The translations under genes were made by a program, and so were the position numbers. Shown here piece by piece: positions 1 through 11,541 of a stretch of 64,000 bases of DNA (positions are counted from its first letter, which is position 1; each line of letters starts with the position of its first letter). This DNA comes from Talaromyces rugulosus (taxonomy: Eukaryota > Ascomycota > Eurotiomycetes > Eurotiales > Trichocomaceae). The stretch covers positions 5,332,001-5,396,000 of the forward strand of contig NC_049562.1 in assembly GCF_013368755.1 (NCBI RefSeq), in the 5' to 3' direction. The notes below the pieces were generated by a model. It was given only the letters and a program-made list of their open reading frames with translations. It ran no database searches and was not told where the DNA came from.

Positions 1-1165
1 CCATCACGCAATCATCATGCAACATTTGAGTATCTACTACGAGACTCCTTATGACACAACTCGGCTGATCTCGATCCCCATGTTTCATCTGTTTGGCGCA
101 TTGTTTACACATCTATTCCCTGCCCGCTACGGTGAAACATGTTATATCTTGCCTAAATTCGACATTGCACAGTTTCTCCACACGATCTATATATACAAAA
201 TCACCGAGACATACATGGTTCCTGCTATGGTCCAGTCACTGAACAAATTTTCGGGTTTCGAAATTGCAGAGTTCCTCCGTTCATTACATTACGTCGGCAC
301 AGCTGGTGCTTCACTAGACGCAGACTCCGCAGCAAGCTTTCAGGGAAAACTTCAAGAGCATGGACAGGTATCGCAGATCTGGGGGATGACTGAGGCCGGC
401 ATTGCGTTTCAAACGAGATACGGTAAACGCGATAATCCGGCCAGCATTGGCCAACTTATGTCAAACTATGAAGTGAAACTATTGGATGGAAACGGGCACA
501 GAGTCACAACGGACAGCACTCCGGGTGAATTGTACGTTCGCGGACCTGGGCTATTGACTGGATACAAGGGGATCGCCGAGGCTAAGGAAGAAGAGGGGTG
601 GTTCCGGACCGGGGATATTGTATCCGTACGAGGAGGGGATTACTACCTCCTCGGTCGCGTCAAAGAACTAATCAAAGTTCGGGGGTAGGTTGAAATAAAT
701 TTTAACTTTATGTGCTATAATTATGCTAACTATGTCACTAGCTGGCAAGTTTCACCTGCCGAAATCGAGAGTGTACTCCTTAAACACCCGTACATCGCCG
801 ACGTGGCTGTCATAGGCGTCAAGCGCAGAGACCTGAAAAACGGCGGCCAAGTCGAAGACGAGCTTGTTCGTGCGTTTGTTGTACGGCGAAAGACCGCGGC
901 TGGTGGTATCGAGAATCTCAGTGCTGAAAATGTCTATCAGTTTGCCCGCAGCCAGCTTGTCAGCTACAAGTCTATCACGGGCGGGATTGTTTTTGTGGAA
1001 GAAATCCCACGTACCCCGAGTGGTAAGATTCAGAGATTCAAACTCGTTGAGATGAACGCGTATCGAGAGCTGGTCGCGGGGCTTTTAGGTCAACAGGGAC
1101 GTGCAATTCAGCCTGTGGAAAATAATTTAGGCTTGGCTCGTCCGCCTGGAGAGCTATTGTCTTGA
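1..1165 (+). CDS. AMP-dependent acyl-CoA ligase (4CL-like), 5' partial
   Basis: Adenylate-forming enzyme of the 4-coumarate/fatty-acyl-CoA ligase type: it activates a carboxylic acid with ATP and passes it to CoA. The frame is open at base 2 and in phase with the Met at 17, so the N-terminal half lies outside the window. Exons are <1..684 and 742..1165; the intron starts GTAGGT and ends CACTAG. Visible ANL motifs are the A5-like QIWGMTEAG, GELYVRGPGLLTGY, the A7 WFRTGDI, the hinge GRVKELIKVRGWQVSPAEIE (split by the intron) and the A10 PRTPSGKIQR with its catalytic Lys. The C-terminus (GELLS) is not a clear peroxisomal PTS1. The substrate cannot be told from this part. The family call is firm. 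Confidence 0.9.
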
Positions 1166-1415
1166 GGTCCATGTCTTTGAAATTTTGAGCTTCAATATTT
1201 TTGAATTGTTTAGGTATTTATTGTTCTACATTGCTATCGTCTTCACAAGACCCTCCAATTTGAGAAGCGCCATGGTATGTTAAATGGAGGAAGTGATGGC
1301 GTCTAGTATGAGAAGGATAAACCAAAATCGAGCAATTATAGCATTATAGATGATAAAGGTTCTGAGAAGAATAATGATGCAAAAAGGATCACATGACCTG
1401 AAACTATCAAGCAAA

Positions 1416-1832
1416 TTAAACCAACGTCTCCTGGTGCACGACAATCTTCCACTCGCCATCACTTCCCTGTGCCCAAGTCGTACTGCCAGTGGCATTATAA
1501 ACCGTCTGATCTCTATACGCACTCACGCGGTACGTTAAGGTCCCGGCCATCAAATCAATAACCAGCGGTCGAACCTCCGTCAATGAAAAATCGTCGAAGC
1601 GGTGAAAGGGCGGTGCAAGAATTCGTCCCAGTTTCTTTTCATTTTGCTTATCGGCGTGTTCATCCTCCTCCGGGCTTAGGGCAACAATGTCTTGATTGGG
1701 GAAGACGAAGTTGGCGGATGGACCGCACAGTTTGTTGACTGCATGCGCCGGGTCGGCCGAGGTCAGAGCAGTCCAGAGCTGGCGCTCTTTGAGAATGAGG
1801 TCGTCCTTGATGCGCTCGTGTATGGGTGCCAT
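1416..1832 (-). CDS. NTF2/SnoaL-like small protein
   Basis: A 138-residue single-exon protein starting MAPIHERIKDDL. The frame is open further upstream to 2075, but that extension reads like leader sequence, so the Met at 1832 is preferred. The pattern (charged N-terminal helix, LWTAL, later TLTYRVSAYRDQ and a terminal GEWKIVVHQETLV) resembles the cone-shaped NTF2-like/DUF4440 fold, whose last strands commonly read W-K-I-V-x-H-Q. Such proteins bind or isomerise small ligands, but no catalytic residue can be assigned. It is convergent with the acyl-CoA ligase gene, with about 250 bases between stops. The fold is inferred from pattern only. Confidence 0.6.
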   Translation of the reverse strand: MAPIHERIKDDLILKERQLWTALTSADPAHAVNKLCGPSANFVFPNQDIVALSPEEDEHADKQNEKKLGRILAPPFHRFDDFSLTEVRPLVIDLMAGTLTYRVSAYRDQTVYNATGSTTWAQGSDGEWKIVVHQETLV

Positions 1833-2578
1833 ATTGATGATTTTGGTGTGCTTCTTTGTTGCCAGTTCAATTGTATAGCCGTCAACTGTGTGAAGATGAA
1901 GTCGAGAGGAAAGTTTGAAAGAGGAGGCAATTAACGTTGGATAATCAAACACAGCAAAGAATAGAGAACATTGGGATTTATGTAAATAATAAATATTCCA
2001 AGTATTCATGTCCCAATTGACGTCACTTGTCAAGTGCAAGCCACGCACGCCATGCAATCGATCGGATCGGCCCATGACGTTTGGATGTGGGGAACCGCTG
2101 CAGTTCCATGTCTATATGTCTAAATACACCCGAATAACATTTCTTGATATGGTCGTATAAGAGTAAACTTATAGAATACTATAGTTTAATTCCATGTATT
2201 CACATGTGCAAAACCAGATGCAACTAACATTGTCTTTTATGTCTGTCTTGTTGACATCTGGATCTGAGTGGAGTCACCCAGTGAGTGACAAAGATCGCCA
2301 CTGAAAATTCTCCGAAACGCTAAACGACCGTTTGGTGTGCAGGGCAAATTGGTTTATTCTTGGGTCGTTTTAAAAGAATACATTTGCATGAAGACGACGG
2401 AATACAGCCACTTGTCGTCCTTTAAAATAAACTTCGGCTGCACCACGCGAGTGACGTCATCCATCGCAGACTTGAAACAACTTTAAAATGCCATAGATGC
2501 GCTAAAATATCCTTAATCTATACAAAAGCCCCAAACTCCAACCAGCCCAATGCTATATAATCTTACAAGACATCTTAA
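1833..2578. other. Intergenic, no gene seen
   Basis: About 0.75 kb between the NTF2-like start and the stop of the glycosyltransferase. The first 250 bases can be read in frame with the NTF2-like protein and are probably its leader and promoter. The rest is AT-rich with no recognisable coding content. Confidence 0.6.
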
Positions 2579-4009
2579 TCATTCCGACGCCTGAACTTGC
2601 TCTGGCTTTTCCGCTACAGGCTTGTCATCCTTGGGTGCTGGAGGCTGATTCGACGTGTTCTTCTCCTTAGGAGGCCACTCTGGAGCCGGATAGCTGAGTA
2701 GCATACACACATTCTTGCGCTTCAAACGAAAGTCCTCGTACAGCTGCTTCCACACCTCACGGTCACGACAGCCGCTTTCCTGTGATGTTCCTGGGTTGTT
2801 GTCGCACCGGGGGATGATCTCGGCCAGAAGCTTTTGCGGCCACATCACCCACGGTTTCGGCAATGGCCAGTCGGAAAAGTGCACTAGCTTCGCCTGTTTC
2901 AGCACCGTATCCGGATTCCATGTTTCGTGGTCATTCCCCAAAAAGTCTCGGTGGTCCTTTCTCCTAAACTCCCCCGTGACGAGCCCATATTGTCGATGTG
3001 GAAGCACAAGCGCAGAACCTGCGTATCGGTCGTTGAGCAACTCCATGTCGTACAGAGGATGCCCATCGTATTCTTCTTTACCGAGCTGACCCGCAGTGAC
3101 GGCTTCAACCCGGTCCATCATGCTCCTGTATTCAACATAAGACGGCTCGAGAAGGACGAGAAGAGAGGTCAACTTGTGGTCATTTGAATAATCCCAGTAT
3201 GCTCGCGGCATCGCAACCGGTGCGGACGGCAAGAAAAACAGCTCGTCAAGATTTTGTAGGACCATGACATCCGAGTCGATCTGCAGAATTCGCCGGTATG
3301 TTGTTTCTCGGAACGCCCAGAGCTTCGTGATACTGCTGTCCCACGTAGATACACCTCCTATTAAACCATACTGTCAGAGAGGGATACTTTCGCATCTCAT
3401 TTGAAAGACTATACCTGGCATATCTTGAAGGCTATTAACCTCAATCGGCTCAAGTTGGACGTTGTATTTATTACGCGCCTCGAGGAGTAGTTGGCTGGTG
3501 CGATCGTTTGGGCCCGAGATAACCGTATCCCACTCCTGGGGGTAAAACAAGATTTTATCGGCGCGACTGCCTAGCCGATGCAGGGCTTCAAAAACCATTA
3601 CCGAATTGCACAGGTATTCATCGCTGGTGACATATTGCGTATAGGCATATCGCGACCAATCAATTGCGTCGTAGTTGAGATATGGGGACAGCCCTTTCGG
3701 GGGCTGTGGCCGGTGGGATGCCCAGTAGAGGAAAACAAAAATGAGAACCGTAAGTACGCCATAGTTTCGACGTTTGCGAGGAGGTAGTGCCGAGATGGCC
3801 CCTCGGATCGTCCAGTCTGGCTTGTTGCGATCGCGATAGTCTTCAATGTCGGAATCGTCGGTTAAGTTGTCGAGGTCAAAGGAGACTTTTCTGCGTATCG
3901 AAGACGCGGGGCGGGGCAGCTTATGCATATGGACAGCTATGTGACGGGCAAGAGTTACAGAAGCAAAAGAGAAAAGGCCATTGTATATGACGACAGATAA
4001 AATGTTCAT
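2579..4009 (-). CDS. GT8-like glycosyltransferase (Gnt1/glycogenin-like), type II membrane protein
   Basis: Predicted Golgi glycosyltransferase resembling fungal GlcNAc transferase Gnt1. Exons are complement(3415..4009) and complement(2579..3357), joined across a 57-base GTATAG...AATAG intron, giving 457 residues from the first Met. A second in-frame Met at 3928 would remove a hydrophobic leader of 27 residues and leave a cytosolic tail, one membrane segment (NYGVLTVLIFVFLYWASH) and a lumenal catalytic domain; that start is at least as likely. The metal-binding DxD is in ILQIDSDVMVLQNLDEL, and the family's YCNSV-like region appears as YLCNSVMVFEALHRLG. The C-terminal ~30 residues are low-complexity (P/K/E). 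The exact donor and acceptor sugars are unknown. Confidence 0.8.
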
Positions 4010-4187
4010 TCGCGATCTCTGCTCGCAAAATCCCCCGGGAAATGCACGTGACTTATCTTATCGCAGAAATGCAAACATTGCAAACACTTTTCTCTAGTGT
4101 TAAAACATGGCAATGAAAAGACACAAATATTTGTAAAATTTTGGTATAGCATTTCGCAAACCCCAAAAAATAAATAGCGGCTCTTGC

Positions 4188-5360
4188 TCACTCACACGGT
4201 TTCTTTTTAGGCGGATGTCTGTTCCCACATGACCACCATGAGTAGTCCAAAGGCGATTCGTACCTGTCGTAGGCGTCTCCTGTATATAACGGCCTGGATT
4301 GCGAAAGGCTTAATTGCCTGACTTGATTCCGTGTATAGACAGGGGATTGGTTTTGAAGTGACTGATCCGGTGACATGAAATCAACATTCGATGCCCTTTT
4401 TGCAACAAGTAGTGCCTGTTTGCAGGACTTCTTTAGCTGCGTCGGCGTCAGCGCCCTTTTTTTATCCACTTCGACGTAGGATGCTGGATCCATCATGCTG
4501 CGAATACCATTGTGTGCGCATGTTGTTGATCGGCAAATTTTTATCGAAGCGTCCGAGGAAGGCCCATCGCGCTTCATGAACTCCCATTTTAACCAATCCT
4601 CGATGGTAAATATGCCCATTGAACGGAGTTGCTGTTCGTCGATGCCTTTGAATTGTAGGTCTCGGGTAATATAATAACTACTGTATGGGCTCTTGCGGAT
4701 TTCTGACAGAATGGAGCATCTGTTTGTTATACAATGAAGCTCTTTCCATCCACGGCCGCAAGTCGTCAATTCGAGCAAAGTTTCCATGATGAAGTTAGTT
4801 TCGCTTTGAGCTGATTGCCGTCCCTCGTTAAATAAGACTGTAAACCTGTCGAGATATAGTTTATCTAGAGTTTGCAGAGGCCAGGAGTAGCAGATCCATT
4901 GGGATCTTGATTGAGAGGTCCATAGAACACGCATTTGGCGAATATCTTTTATGGTAGCTTCTGGCGTGGACTTTATCTTGTTAGCCATGGCTGTTATTGA
5001 GCCAAAATGAACGAGTATCAGCCCAGCCCAGAGCGGATTCGCTTCAATATGAATCTGACGGCATATATGAAGGATGCTGAGCGAGTGCCTAGCTGGCAGC
5101 ACACGCAATTTTCCTTTTCCCTTTATCACTTCCTCTCCGAACGATATGCGGGTACTTGAAAAGAGAGCCAGGTATATCTCATTTCGAACCTCTCCAGGAA
5201 GTCTCAAGAAAGGAGATGATCTAGGGCTATTCTGGTAGGGGCCGTCGTTGTCCAGAGGAGAGAAAACCTTTCGACGCATCTCCTTCGGTTTTTCCATCTT
5301 CTTTTTCGATCTTTTACGAGCCATTTTGAAGATGTGAGACGTTGTTAGAGTCTTTATCAT
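4188..5360 (-). CDS. DUF7730/2EXR-type fungal protein
   Basis: A 390-residue single-exon protein with a basic Lys/Arg-rich N-terminus (MARKRSKKKMEK from the second Met at 5324, a good alternative start). The FLRLPGEVRNEIY motif near residues 51-63 is followed by SILHICRQIHIEANPLW, the signature of the large fungal family annotated as DUF7730 or 2EXR. The LPxEVRxxIY motif resembles an F-box helix, but the molecular role is unknown. The C-terminal third is hydrophilic with repeated KK/basic patches. The neighbouring glycosyltransferase is on the same strand 178 bases downstream, with no sign of a shared function. Confidence 0.7.
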   Translation of the reverse strand: MIKTLTTSHIFKMARKRSKKKMEKPKEMRRKVFSPLDNDGPYQNSPRSSPFLRLPGEVRNEIYLALFSSTRISFGEEVIKGKGKLRVLPARHSLSILHICRQIHIEANPLWAGLILVHFGSITAMANKIKSTPEATIKDIRQMRVLWTSQSRSQWICYSWPLQTLDKLYLDRFTVLFNEGRQSAQSETNFIMETLLELTTCGRGWKELHCITNRCSILSEIRKSPYSSYYITRDLQFKGIDEQQLRSMGIFTIEDWLKWEFMKRDGPSSDASIKICRSTTCAHNGIRSMMDPASYVEVDKKRALTPTQLKKSCKQALLVAKRASNVDFMSPDQSLQNQSPVYTRNQVRQLSLSQSRPLYTGDAYDRYESPLDYSWWSCGNRHPPKKKPCE

Positions 5361-5802
5361 CGGGGGCCATGTTTATTTAATATTTTATGGATTATTAGGT
5401 AATCGCTCAAGTCAATGATAGTACAAACACGTAAGATGGTGATGGTTTGGTCATCATTAGGGTTACATGTTTATAGTTTGTCAGCCTGTGGCATAGTGAC
5501 ATTATTTCCCAGAATAACATTCAAGTATCCTCATTGTTTAAATATGAAATAAGTATTGCTAATACAATTACGCCATGCTAAAGCACCATTGCGTTGTGAA
5601 GCAATCTATTTACCCCACGTCAACATCATGTTTTCATTCGAGGATAATCGCGTCATGGATTTCCGTTTCGGGTGATTTTGGCTTTGACCAGTAGAATATA
5701 CAGCATTAATCGTTACAAATGGCATATATAAGTAGCCCATGGAAATCAAGCATGATGGATGTCGGACTCATCATGACATTAGCCGTGTAACACACTAGAA
5801 CA
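5361..5802. other. Divergent promoter region, no gene seen
   Basis: About 440 AT-rich bases between the DUF7730 start (minus strand) and the TauD dioxygenase start (plus strand). It must contain both promoters; I recognise no specific site. Confidence 0.5.
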
Positions 5803-7117
5803 ATGGCCACCCAAACAGAAACACAAGCATCTCTGCACACCGAGCTCAAAGCTGCTTTTGACGAGAAAACACATGACGGGGTACTTCTAAAACACGTCAG
5901 GAATATATCATTAACTGCTGACAATATTTTCAGTACAAGTACGCCGGCTATCTCCCGGTCTACGACAACATAACCAAATTTCCACCAACGGAATCATTCG
6001 AGTTTCACGATCGTGGTCTAGACGCAGACAAGTCAAAGCCAAATCTTCTCCAGACTGGAAACCCGGATGTGATTGTGGACAAATTAACGCCCCGGGTTGG
6101 CACTGAGATTCGTGGACTGCAGCTCTCCAGCCTTACCGATGCGCAGAAAAATGAGCTTGCCCTGCTGATTGCTGAGCGTGGCGTCGTGGTATTTCGGGAC
6201 CAGGACTTCAAGAATATAGGCTCTGAGAAGCAGAAAGAATTTGGTGAATATTTTGGTAAATTGCACATTCACGTAAGTTTGTTCCAGTTGTATATACCGT
6301 ATAGTAACTAACATTTGAACGATAACAGCCAGTCGGTGCACATGTTGACGGCCATCTTGAGTTCCACAACATCTATCTCGGCCCTGACAATCTCTATCGA
6401 GCAACCTTTAAATCGAATAAATTGACGTCAACTGGTTATCATTCCGACGTATCGTACGAACACCAGACACCCGGAATCACTATACTCACCCTCCTCTCTG
6501 TCCCATCTACTGGGGGCGACACTGGCTGGGTGTCGCAGACAGTAGCATACGAGAGACTTTCTGACCCAATTAAGCAGCTTCTTGAAGGTCTGAAGGCCGA
6601 GCATAGTGGGTTTCCGCAGGCCGAAAGTGCTACAAGAGATGGCAAATTTGTCAGACGGGATCCTGTCCGCTCGTTCCATCCGGTCGTTAGAGTACACCCA
6701 GTAAGTGTTCGGATACCACTCTGAAACTCGTCGGGCTAATCAAGTATAGGTCACTGGGAAGAAGGCATTGTTCGTAAACCCCGGGTTCACGAAAAGAATT
6801 ATAGGACTCAAGGACGAGGAGTCTGACGCTATTTTACAGCTTCTATTCAACGTGAGCATAAATATCGCTAGGTCCAGTTAACATTGAACCTACTTTGGCT
6901 AACTTAGAAACAGCATATTAGACATGGACAAGATTTCCAAGTCCGCGTAAAATGGGATGACCGCACAGTCTCTCTGTGGGATAATCGTGTTACAGCACAT
7001 ACCGCTATTTCAGATTACGATGTGACCAACCCTGAGGAGGGCCTTCGCCATGGATTTCGTATTACAACACTGTCAGAGAAGCCACAAGGCGTAAATGGAT
7101 TAGAGTCTGAGTGGTAG
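5803..7117 (+). CDS. TauD/TfdA-family Fe(II)/2-oxoglutarate dioxygenase
   Basis: Five exons, 5803..5880, 5934..6272, 6329..6700, 6750..6851 and 6908..7117, join in frame to 366 residues. All four introns are 48-56 bases with GT-AG ends. Family: alpha-ketoglutarate-dependent dioxygenases acting on taurine, alkylsulfonates, alkyl sulfates or aryloxyalkanoates. The iron-binding HxD is in [13 protein letters not shown], the distal His in TAHTAISDY, and the 2-oxoglutarate-binding Arg in [25 protein letters not shown] near the N-terminus is also typical. It stands alone here; a sulfatase lies about 46 kb away at 53406. The family is certain; the substrate is unknown. Confidence 0.92.
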
Positions 7118-7546
7118 TGCGAATACATGTACATATGTCCTTTCAAATTATGATAACTGGAATTATTACATCTAGCTAGCTACTTACTGAATACTGTCGA
7201 TTCAATATTATTAAGTTGACCTGGACTACGAACGATATTCATTGATACAAATATTTACTATGTGTGCCATGTTTGGCCTCTCCTGGCTTTGGCTACCTAA
7301 GAAGGTGGCTACTAGTGGCAATAATAGTTAATGAGTGTTTCGAGTCTTGAGCCAGGATTTCGCAAAACATGCCTTGGCCTAGATTTATTTGCACATTTTT
7401 ATCGATTCCGAACAAAAACCAAGCAATCTTATTTGGTCATGTTGGCCGCTGTTCACATAAGAGACCGTTGGCCTGTTAATGAGAGAGTTTGTTTTCCGGG
7501 GCCTAAAAAAGTGCTCAAGTTTCACGTGTTGGGATTTTATTTTTAT
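7118..7546. other. Convergent intergenic stretch
   Basis: About 430 bases between two converging stops. A short open frame at 7331-7579 runs into the CorA-like gene's 3' end, has no recognisable domain and looks spurious. Confidence 0.5.
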
Positions 7547-9163
7547 TTAAACAGTATATTTCTCTCGTTCAGCTCGTAGCAGATGGCCTCCACGCCATCG
7601 ACGCCAGAGCCAGAAACAAAACACGGTGAACCCAGTCAACGGAATGGCAAAGGCTAGATATACCCACCAAAATTTGGAAACAACAAAATTCGGATCTGAC
7701 GGGCCATTTGTATCCAACGCGACAAAATTGGTGCCGAACAGACTGCATACAAACGTGGCCGGTAGGTAAAACATAGTCACGCTGGCAATAATCTTCATCG
7801 ATGTACTGTCCTTTTTTGCTTCGTGTGAGACATTTGCTGTCTCCGAGGCAATGCGCAGATTAATGGCGCTGTCGTGCCCGGTGATCAGGTTGTATAACAG
7901 GGCTACAAAGATCTGGGTCTTGCGCTGCAAGTTGATAATCTGCCGTTCCCGGTCCAAGGCTGAGTCCTTGAGGCACAAGAGAGAATCTCGTACACGTTCG
8001 TGGATCGAGATGTCGATATAGGAGTCGTCGGATTTCTTAGGACGGTGTTTGTTTGCTAGTTTCCATAAGCGATCGAGATCGCGTAGAAGTCGGTCGATAT
8101 GGGACCGATCGCGTTGAGTTCGGTGTTCAAGTGTGATGAGATTGCGTGATAATTTGTGTGATAGCTGTATATAGCGTGTGAACCTCTCTGAGTTCGTATC
8201 CTGGAAGATTGATCCCTGATAAATTTGGTGTTCGATCCATAGAAGCCGCCGGTAAAGATCATCGATCTCTTTGCTACGAGCAGATATGGTCTGTGACAAG
8301 ATGACGGTGTGCAACGTGAATGGATGCATTTTGGGGGGGGATTTAGAGAGAGTCAGACCAATGCTATTGAGAAGGTTGCGGTGCTCAAGAGTGGCATTCG
8401 GCAATACGTATGTTGTTTGGCCAGTTGTTGTGTTATACCTAAAGTAAAGAGGCTCATACTCGTGGTAAAGCCGCATGTCTCCCGGTTTGCTCACATTTAA
8501 CGTCAAACTGCTCTCTGGTGATAAGATGTTGTCTTCGTCGTATGAGAGATATTCGCTGACATTGTAGCATATCTCTGCTTTTGTTAGTATAGTTCAAACT
8601 AACATACGAGTGACATACCCAAGTATGTTTGGCCACCATTATTGATCGTCTGGCTATGGTAGACGAGCTGTGAGGATAGCAGAGAAATATCTTGCATGTC
8701 AATGGCCCAGTATTTTTCAAAGAGGGCGTATGTCCGGTTTCGATCCTCCAAGAAAATACCGGCATCTAGATTCATTAATCTAAATAAAAGTCAGAAAGAT
8801 AACCATTCAAGGATTTTTCAACATACACAACACGTATATGAGCGCCACCGTCAGCCGGGCTTTTAGAAGATAGAGTCTGAATTAAGTGTTCAAAGTCCGG
8901 TGTTACTGTTGATCATCAGCAAAATTCTTCGGCATCGATCTATACAACTAACCGGCTTCATCTAGAACTAATAGCCTAGTGCTGCGTTTATTATTTCGTT
9001 TGTGGTCTGCTTTTGTAGATGTACAATGCCCGTAGCACAGAAACAGGGCGTATTGCAACGCATCGTATTTTGGCTCCTGTGGAACATTTTCCTGTACCTG
9101 GACATGTTTTTGCACCTTGCGCTGTTGTTTTGACTCCAGTTCGTCTTCTGATGACTGTTCCAT
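7547..9163 (-). CDS. CorA-like Mg2+ transporter-domain protein
   Basis: Four exons, complement(8953..9163), (8827..8905), (8619..8779) and (7547..8574), with 44-47-base introns give 492 residues. The N-terminal ~400 residues are soluble and helical, with a long helix around residues 290-410. Two C-terminal membrane helices follow, near IASVTMFYLPATFVCSLFG and WWVYLAFAIPLTGFTVFCFW. This matches the CorA/ZIP1-like transporters that move Mg2+ or related ions. At the end of the first helix the canonical selectivity motif GMN reads GTN, as in many divergent fungal CorA-like proteins, so transport is plausible but not assured. Another start in a different frame near 9243 is possible but does not splice as cleanly. 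Confidence 0.78.
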
Positions 9164-9741
9164 TGTGCGTTATCTGCCCTTGAGATGCATTGAAAAGTGT
9201 CGAGAGGGGTGTTGCGAACTTGCGATAGCCTCGGGCTTAGCACACGGGCTAGCTAGCAAGCTTCATGCAGGTTGATGCAACTAGACGCGGATCCCCGGAC
9301 TTTTGCACCATCGTGATTAATGCACAGCCACGCCGCGCGTTTTCAGCTGCCCTCCGGTGCTGGCTTGCTAGTTAGTTGGTGATTTCATATGAATCCCTAA
9401 TTGGTGTATCGGAGAAAACTTGCAAGAATTGCCTCTCGCCTGACCTGTCACCAAGATCAGTGCTTGTCCAGTTTGCGGCGCCACTTTAGGAGTCAACTAA
9501 CGCCGTTCTATTTATATTACCAATACTCCGTTTGCTAGATTTAAGGTAAATTTGAAGCAGTTACGGACTTAAGAGTATATTCATATCAAGCTTTTTGTGG
9601 TGTTTGGCTACCCTCCATACTACCCCACTATCTGTCGCTTGTTATTCCACAACAAATGCGGAAAATTAGCTTGTGTATAGGCAACTACATTATACTAGCG
9701 TGGGAACCCGCTACAATTAATTTTATTTTCCGTATACAGTC
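9164..9741. other. Divergent promoter region, no gene seen
   Basis: About 580 bases between the CorA-like start and the esterase start. No long frame or familiar site is visible. Confidence 0.5.
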
Positions 9742-10668
9742 ATGTGTCATCTAGAAAGAGACCGGAGAATATTCCGACGTCTTGACATGCATTCCGAGAC
9801 GGTCATGCAATTCCCTACTTCTCACATCCATCCTCCCCAAGGCCCTCATACGCACACAGTTATTCTGCTGCATGGACGCGGTAGCGATGGCCCCGAGTTT
9901 GCCGAGGAGTTTTTCTCCTGCACAACTTCTAATAGCCAAAGTCTGGCGTGGCACCTGCCTACCTATCGCTGGGTCTTCCCAACCTCGCGCGAGCGATGGA
10001 GCGCTACATTCCAAGAAGAGATGTGCTCTTGGTTTGAAGCATGCTCCGTAGATGACCCCCATGAAAGACAAGAATTGCAAAAAGACGGATTGCGAGAATC
10101 TGTGTTGCGTATTTTGAGTATCCTAGAGACAGAAGCCGGATTGCTGAGTGGACAACTTGACAAGATTTATCTCGGAGGAATTAGCCAGGGAATGGCAACC
10201 GCCTTATGGACATTTCTTGCTGGGGTTGGGACTGGCCGAATCCAAACACCGCTCGCTGGGCTACTGGGCTTCTGTGGCTGGTTGCCATTCCCACAGCTGC
10301 TGGAGAACTTGCCAGAAACGCCTGATGAGTCTTACATCCCTCGTATACAAAGGCTCGTGTCAGAATTTTTCCTCGGCGAATCTTCCTACCACGGGCCATT
10401 GCAGGCTAACAGTCCGACGGATATGTTGGTTCTCTCAACACCTCTCTTCCTAGCCCATGGAGCAGATGACGTGTGGGTATCCGTCGATCTTGGGCGCCAG
10501 GCATTTCGGATTCTGCAGAAGGTTATGGTCCACGTTGAATGGAAGGAGTTTAATGGAGCAGACAATGACGGCCACTGGATCAAGGAGCCCGATGGATTCG
10601 ACTGGGTTCTTGAATTTTTAGACAGCTCTCTGGGAGTTGGCTCTTCAAGTCACCATAATAGTAGTTGA
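9742..10668 (+). CDS. Acyl-protein thioesterase / phospholipase-carboxylesterase family hydrolase
   Basis: Single-exon alpha/beta hydrolase of 308 residues; a second Met at 9787 is also a plausible start. The fold begins with TVILLHGRGSDGPEF, the oxyanion-hole HGxG seen in acyl-protein thioesterases and lysophospholipases. The nucleophile is in LGGISQGMATA (G-x-S-x-G), the acid in LAHGADDVWV and the His in DNDGHWIKEPDG. At 308 residues it is longer than the ~230-residue APT1 core, as is usual for the fungal extracellular or biosynthetic branch. No signal peptide is evident, so a cytosolic role (deacylation or ester hydrolysis) is inferred. Confidence 0.85.
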   Translation: MCHLERDRRIFRRLDMHSETVMQFPTSHIHPPQGPHTHTVILLHGRGSDGPEFAEEFFSCTTSNSQSLAWHLPTYRWVFPTSRERWSATFQEEMCSWFEACSVDDPHERQELQKDGLRESVLRILSILETEAGLLSGQLDKIYLGGISQGMATALWTFLAGVGTGRIQTPLAGLLGFCGWLPFPQLLENLPETPDESYIPRIQRLVSEFFLGESSYHGPLQANSPTDMLVLSTPLFLAHGADDVWVSVDLGRQAFRILQKVMVHVEWKEFNGADNDGHWIKEPDGFDWVLEFLDSSLGVGSSSHHNSS

Positions 10669-11541
10669 TTTAATGTTAGAATAACTAGCATTCTGCATAA
10701 AACTTCATTTTAGAAGATTTACATGAGCTTGAATTTCCATTGAGATATTCCCCCGGCTTTCTTAACATTTTAAAACGAATGAATATATGCTTCTAGTTGA
10801 TGCTGATATTTAGTAGTGGCTGGAATTGCGCCTAATTGCGTGTTTCCCCGTTACTCTAGCAGTATATTACATGCATTCGTCCCAACATTTTGATGTTCGA
10901 AACTGACTCGAGATAGTTAACTCGGCGCGTTTAGATGTAATTATCCTAGAAACAAATAAAAATGTAAAGTTATCGGACTACATGTATATTCGATGTATTG
11001 TGACGTCAAATATACATGTAGAACGAAACTACGTTAAACGGATTAATCGGAAAACTCTTAAATGTCAACTGGTAGCTTAAACCCAAATGGAAATTTAGTG
11101 TTTGAAATGATAATAATATTGATGTTTACCTATTCAATGTTCTTAATTGTGGGAAATGATATACTTTTTACTTTCTCCAATATCACTACGTAAACATATA
11201 TCTTTGATATGATATATCTCATCTTGAGATTTTTGAAGAATTGTCAAAACTTACTTTATACAGGTGTACTATTATTGTACACTCATATAAAATACTTTAT
11301 ATCAAGCGAGTAGAGTGCTGGTAAAGTAGTTCTCGGATGTCACGCGGGCCGATAACGCCGCGAAAGGACCGGTCGCTCTACGTGGAACAGCAACCCGGAA
11401 CATTCAACGTCGTCTACCTCTCGACACACCCCTGGAACTCTATCTACACATCATGGAACTTGCCCACACATTTTATAGACATGTTTGAGCAGACGCGCTG
11501 TCGCTAAAAAGAAATAAATAAAATAAGCAGATCGACCCAGC
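10669..11541. other. AT-rich intergenic region with one short ORF
   Basis: The first ~660 bases are strongly AT-rich with no coding signal. From about 11320 composition shifts to GC-richer sequence containing the small frame 11337..11507, described separately, just before the ankyrin gene. Confidence 0.5.
11337..11507 (+). CDS. Possible 56-residue small ORF upstream of the ankyrin gene
   Basis: ATG at 11337, TAA at 11505-11507, 34 bases before the ankyrin start. The peptide begins MSRGPITPRKDRSLYVEQQ and contains LSTHPWNSIYTSW. Its codon usage and GC content look coding-like against an AT-rich background. It may be an upstream ORF in the ankyrin transcript, a lost gene fragment or chance; I recognise no homologue. 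Confidence 0.25.
   Translation: MSRGPITPRKDRSLYVEQQPGTFNVVYLSTHPWNSIYTSWNLPTHFIDMFEQTRCR

Noticed and set aside
7331..7579. Plus-strand 82-codon frame
   Set aside because: Runs into the 3' end of the CorA-like gene and has no domain or homologue that I recognise.
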